NCBI GenBank assembly: GCA_029933365.1
Contig: JAOZOH010000007.1
Span: 1 to 45,410 of the forward strand
DNA from: Desulfuromusa sp.
GTDB lineage: Bacteria; Desulfobacterota; Desulfuromonadia; Desulfuromonadales; Geopsychrobacteraceae
DNA length: 45,410 nt
Direction of reading: 5' to 3'
Shown piece after piece: positions 41,992 to 45,410 of the stretch. Numbering within the stretch: the stretch's first letter is position 1; every line of letters starts with the position of its first letter. The position numbers and the translations under genes are program-made. The notes beneath the pieces were generated by a model, which had not been told where the DNA came from, ran no database searches, and saw only the letters and a list, made by a program, of their open reading frames with translations.

Positions 41992-43040
41992 TGCTTCCTT
42001 TTCGTAAAAACATTGCAGAAATGACAGCTTATGTTCCCGGTTTTCAGCCTGAGGAATCAGGTTGGATCAAGTTGAATACCAATGAAAACCCTTATCCTCC
42101 ATCACCTCGAGTGATCGAAGCGATTACTGCAGAAATGGCTCACGGTGGAGAAAATCTGCGTAAATATCCTGATGCTGGGAGCAGAGAGGCAAGACGGGTT
42201 GCTGCAGAATTGTATGGAGTGGATCCCTCTTGGGTGATTATGGCAAACGGTTCGGATGAGCTGCTCAATAACCTGATTCGTGCTTTTGCCGATGCAGGGG
42301 ATGAGATCGGCTATGTCCATCCTTCCTATTCCTATTATGCAACATTGGCTGAAATTCAAGGGGCGAAGATTCGAACTTTTGGATTGACCGATGATTTTCA
42401 GATTGCCGATTTCCCGGAGCGTTATGAAGGGAAAATTTTCTTTCTCACCAGCCCCAATGCCCCTCTCGGTTGTGGTTTTGACAATGCCCATATCGCAGAG
42501 CTGGCAGAGCGGTGCGATGGGGTATTGGTAGTGGATGAAGCATATGTCGATTTTACCGATATCTCAGCGATGGAGTTGGTGAAGAAATACGAGAACATTG
42601 TTGTTACTCGAACTTTTTCAAAGAGTTATTCCCTTGCCGGGATGCGGTTGGGACTGGCGGTGGCGCGTCCTGAAGTGATTGCTGCTCTCGATAAAATTCG
42701 TGATCATTATCACCTTGACCGGTTGGCACTGGTTGCAGCTACTGCTGCATTGCAAGATCAGGCCTATTTGCAAGCAACGGTCGCTAGAATCTGTGCAACC
42801 CGGGATTGGTTCAGCGCTGAATTGCGTAAACTTGGCTATCGAGTCAAGCCATCACAGACAAATTATATTTTTGCTGAAACTTCCGCTGGCGGTGGGAAGA
42901 AGATCTACGATACTTTGTTCGCCGAGAAAATCTTGGTACGCTACTTTTCTGATCCGCTTCTCAGTCATGGAGTTCGTATTTCGATTGGTACTCGTGAAGA
43001 GATGGAAAAAACTTTGGCGGTTTTGAGTGAGCTTAGCTGA
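41988..43040 (+). CDS. hisC: Histidinol-phosphate aminotransferase HisC
   Basis: HisC is a PLP aminotransferase of histidine synthesis (class I/II fold). In 350 residues it shows [13 protein letters not shown] (28-40), [16 protein letters not shown], and TSPNAPLG (N157), the place where other HisC proteins have [16 protein letters not shown] follows (D183, Y186). The PLP lysine is K212 in [16 protein letters not shown], with R220 nearby. No other his genes are present, so it is a scattered copy, here coupled to mqnC by a four-base overlap. Action on another imidazole or aromatic substrate cannot be excluded. Confidence 0.92.
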   Translation: MMLPFRKNIAEMTAYVPGFQPEESGWIKLNTNENPYPPSPRVIEAITAEMAHGGENLRKYPDAGSREARRVAAELYGVDPSWVIMANGSDELLNNLIRAFADAGDEIGYVHPSYSYYATLAEIQGAKIRTFGLTDDFQIADFPERYEGKIFFLTSPNAPLGCGFDNAHIAELAERCDGVLVVDEAYVDFTDISAMELVKKYENIVVTRTFSKSYSLAGMRLGLAVARPEVIAALDKIRDHYHLDRLALVAATAALQDQAYLQATVARICATRDWFSAELRKLGYRVKPSQTNYIFAETSAGGGKKIYDTLFAEKILVRYFSDPLLSHGVRISIGTREEMEKTLAVLSELS

Positions 43041-44100
43041 TCTCCCCTCTCATCCTGTCGGCTACGTGCAGAATTTGTTGACATGGTACGGCCAGTCTGG
43101 GCGTGACCTGCCGTGGCGGAATACCCGTGATCCCTACCGGATCTGGCTGTCGGAGATTATGTTACAGCAGACAACGGTAACAGCAGTTATCGATTACTAT
43201 CAGCGTTTTCTGGCAAAAATTCCAACGGTCGAATCTCTGGCTGCTGTGCAACTGGAAGATATCATCGATCTCTGGGCCGGATTAGGTTACTACTCGCGTG
43301 CAAGAAACCTGCATGCTGCAGCAAAGATTGTTGTTGAACAGTACGATGGTCGTTTTCCCGAGAGAGTTGAGTCGTTGCAGAAACTGCCGGGGGTGGGGCG
43401 CTCGACCGCCGGAGCGATTTCTGCGCTGGCATTTGACCAGCGGGCTTCCATTCTGGATGGCAATGTCCGGCGGGTACTCTGTCGCTTGTTCGCTCTGCAG
43501 GAACCGCCCCGATCAGCCGCTGCTGAAAAACAACTCTGGCATTGGTCTGAGCAGATAACTCCTTTCGAGAACGTTCATGACTATACCCAAGCAATTATGG
43601 ACCTGGGTGCGCTGGTCTGTGTACCGCGTAAGCCACTTTGTGAACAATGTCCTTTAAGTGAGCTTTGTCAGGCACATAAGTTGGGGTTGGAGCAGCAGCT
43701 GCCGCTGAAACAGGTGGCAAAGCCGATTCCGACCCGCCATGAAGTGGTACTGTTGATCGATCATCACGGCTACTATCTGGTGAGGCGTCGAATGGTCGAA
43801 GGTTTTCTTGGTGGAATGTGGGAGTTCCCCGCGCTGGGTTGGCAGGACAATGAAAATCGAGCAGATAAATTAGCGCTATTGCTAACCGATTTTGGTTTGT
43901 CTGGCGAAGCCGAATCCCTTGGTCGAATTCATCATGTTTACAGCCACTTCCGCCTAGCGGCTGATGTCTATCAAATCCAGATTGACGATTTACCTTGTGT
44001 TGCTGAAGGGGAAAACAGCTGGTTTTCTCTGCATGAGTTAGAAAATACTGCTTTGCACGGTGCCCATAAAAAAGTTCTGAAGAAACTGACTGGAGTTTAA
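43027..44100 (+). CDS. mutY: A/G-specific adenine glycosylase MutY
   Basis: MutY removes adenine mispaired with 8-oxoguanine. The 357-residue protein has the glycosylase domain with [12 protein letters not shown] (E43), helix-hairpin-helix [13 protein letters not shown] (120-132) and catalytic D144 in [10 protein letters not shown]. The iron-sulfur cluster cysteines are C198, C205, C208 and C214, spaced C-x6-C-x2-C-x5-C. A C-terminal NUDIX-like 8-oxoG recognition domain follows from about 235 ([10 protein letters not shown]). The GTG start overlaps the end of hisC by 14 bases; its ribosome binding site is poor, so the start is less certain. Confidence 0.95.
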   Translation: MSLADLPSHPVGYVQNLLTWYGQSGRDLPWRNTRDPYRIWLSEIMLQQTTVTAVIDYYQRFLAKIPTVESLAAVQLEDIIDLWAGLGYYSRARNLHAAAKIVVEQYDGRFPERVESLQKLPGVGRSTAGAISALAFDQRASILDGNVRRVLCRLFALQEPPRSAAAEKQLWHWSEQITPFENVHDYTQAIMDLGALVCVPRKPLCEQCPLSELCQAHKLGLEQQLPLKQVAKPIPTRHEVVLLIDHHGYYLVRRRMVEGFLGGMWEFPALGWQDNENRADKLALLLTDFGLSGEAESLGRIHHVYSHFRLAADVYQIQIDDLPCVAEGENSWFSLHELENTALHGAHKKVLKKLTGV

Positions 44101-45222
44101 ATGTCCTTACCCCCGATTATAACCACAACCGAACAGATTAAAGAATTTGCTGCTGAGCTGGAAAAATATGCGGTGATTGCTGTCGATCTGGAAGCGGACT
44201 CGATGCATAATTACCAGGAAAAGGTCTGTCTGCTACAGTTTTCCACACCCGATACCACAGTTCTTATTGATCCTCTGGTGGGAGCAGATCTGAATGTATT
44301 GAAACCGGTGTTGGCCAATCCGCAGATTCGTAAAATTTTTCACGCCGCAGATTATGATATTCGTAGTCTGGCACGTGATTTTGACATCCAGATCAATGGC
44401 CTGTTTGACACCATGATATCCAGTCAATTTTTGGGAGAGGCGCGTTTTGGGTTGGCAGACGTGCTGCGAAAATATTTTGCGGTCGAACTGGATAAACAAT
44501 ATCAGCGGGCCGATTGGTCAAAAAGACCACTTTCTGAAGCGATGATTCGTTACGCGGCTGAAGATACCAGTCATCTTCATGCCCTGGTTGCTGAATTAGA
44601 ACCACAGTTGCGTGAAAAAGGCCGACTTGAATGGGTGCAGGAGGAATTTGCACTGATGGAACAGGTCCGCTTTGCCGATCATAGCGGGCCGCAGTTTTTA
44701 CGCTTCAAGGGAGCTGGAACTCTCCGGCCGCGGCAACTGGCTGCCCTGGAAAATCTACTACAATGGCGTGATGTTGAGGCACAGCGGCGGAACTGTCCAC
44801 ACTATATGGTTATTGCCAACAAAACCTTGTTAACGCTGGCTAGTGAGATGCCACGGGGACATGGTCAGTTGACGAATATCAGCGGGATATCATCACGGTT
44901 GATTGAACGTTATGGAAAAAAAATCCTGCTTGCAGTGGCTACGGCAGTTGATCTTGCCGAGGCGGAACTCCCTGCTTATCCACGGGCAGAGCGCCGGGCA
45001 AAGGACCCGCAAATTGAGAAGCGGATGATTCGCTTGAAGGAGTGGCGTAAACAGGTGTCTGCTGATCTTGAGCTAGATCCGGGAGTGTTGATCAATAATA
45101 CTCTGCTTGAAGAATTGTCGCGTAAAAATCCAAACACGGATCAGGATCTAGCTGGAATTAATTTACTGAAAAACTGGCAGAGAAAAGTTCTTGGTGAGGG
45201 AATTTTGCAGACGCTGAATTGA
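44101..45222 (+). CDS. rnd: Ribonuclease D
   Basis: RNase D is a 3'-5' exoribonuclease acting on tRNA precursors and other small RNAs. The 373-residue protein has the DEDDy active site: D29 and E31 in VDLEAD, D86 in HAADYDIRSL, and Y151 and D155 in YAAEDTSHL. An HRDC domain follows at about 208-285 (LRPRQLAALENLLQWRDVEAQ), then a second helical domain ending in ELDPGVLINNTLLEEL. Length matches E. coli Rnd (375). The ATG directly abuts the mutY stop. It is probably the last gene of this run. Confidence 0.95.
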   Translation: MSLPPIITTTEQIKEFAAELEKYAVIAVDLEADSMHNYQEKVCLLQFSTPDTTVLIDPLVGADLNVLKPVLANPQIRKIFHAADYDIRSLARDFDIQINGLFDTMISSQFLGEARFGLADVLRKYFAVELDKQYQRADWSKRPLSEAMIRYAAEDTSHLHALVAELEPQLREKGRLEWVQEEFALMEQVRFADHSGPQFLRFKGAGTLRPRQLAALENLLQWRDVEAQRRNCPHYMVIANKTLLTLASEMPRGHGQLTNISGISSRLIERYGKKILLAVATAVDLAEAELPAYPRAERRAKDPQIEKRMIRLKEWRKQVSADLELDPGVLINNTLLEELSRKNPNTDQDLAGINLLKNWQRKVLGEGILQTLN

Positions 45223-45251
45223 TCAGGGTAAGGTAAATCAAAAACTTTAAT

Positions 45252-45331
45252 GCAGAGGCGGAGAGAAGGACAGAAATCGAATCAAGTTCATACAACCAAT
45301 TTGCCACCAAGGCACCAAGAGCACCAAGAAA
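45252..45331. repeat. CACCAAG-type intergenic repeat after rnd
   Basis: GCAGAGGCGGAGAGAAGG (45252-45269) is followed by a block with three CACCAAG words (45304-45331). It uses the same vocabulary and order as the ubiA-ubiX repeat at 36341-36497, but no CTTGGTG right arm is visible before the window ends. The remaining bases to 45410 contain no gene or clear terminator. Confidence 0.6.
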
Positions 45332-45410
45332 AACAAAACTGCTTTATTATTGTTTTAGCCTCCTCCGCAGAATCTGTGGGTAGGCGGCAGTAAAAAATAG
45401 AGCATTGCTT

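Overview
The window is a chromosomal segment of a Gram-negative, flagellated, menaquinone-using bacterium. It looks like a member of the Desulfuromonadia (Geobacter/Desulfuromonas/Pelobacter relatives). This placement is inferred from gene content and order: a TPR gene ahead of flgB, a MotE-like gene between fliJ and fliK, sigma-54 type promoters on flagellar operons, the futalosine (Mqn) route to menaquinone, and familiar intergenic repeats. No rRNA, tRNA, CRISPR array or intact insertion sequence was seen.

Layout. (1) 1-845, minus strand: an EamA/DMT-family exporter cut by the left edge. (2) 1133-2452: a MepM-like M23 murein endopeptidase. (3) 2610-16266: flagellar transcription unit 1, opened by a GG-N10-GC sigma-54 promoter and closed by a strong hairpin terminator after flgE. 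Its order is TPR protein, flgB, flgC, fliE, fliF, fliG, fliH, fliI, fliJ, motE-like, fliK, flgD, TIGR02530-like gene, flgE. (4) 16341-33687: flagellar unit 2, opened by a second, near-consensus sigma-54 promoter. Its order is motA, motB, fliL, fliM, fliN, fliO, fliP, fliQ, fliR, flhB, flhA, flhF, flhG, fliA, a DUF2802-like gene, flgF, flgG, flgA, flgH, flgI and a short rod-domain flgJ. (5) 33694-35337, minus strand: a YqaA/DedA-like membrane protein and an MFS transporter. (6) 35446-45222, plus strand: a menaquinone/housekeeping run of UbiA-type prenyltransferase, ubiX, a small unknown, mqnE, a 743-residue unknown, mqnC, hisC, mutY and rnd.

The two flagellar units encode the proximal and distal rod, MS ring, C ring, export gate, ATPase complex, hook, hook-length ruler, stator, L and P rings and their chaperone, plus the regulators FlhF, FlhG and FliA. 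Filament and hook-filament genes (fliC, fliD, flgK, flgL) and flgM are absent here and presumably lie elsewhere. Two sigma-54 promoters driving hook-basal-body genes and a fliA inside the second unit suggest a cascade in which sigma-54 makes the basal body and FliA then serves late genes.

The least explained material is in the gaps and in the menaquinone cluster. Several structured repeats sit inside otherwise tight operons: a REP-like hairpin pair between fliR and flhB, a 120-bp element with 18-bp inverted ends between flgH and flgI, related hairpins in the fliF-fliG and fliP-fliQ gaps, and a paired hairpin directly ahead of mqnC. Two conserved-looking but unassigned proteins are embedded among the mqn genes: a 117-residue protein, and a 743-residue protein with a Cys cluster and HEAT-like repeats.

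Many start codons were moved from the longest reading frame to a start with a proper ribosome binding site; reasons are given per gene.
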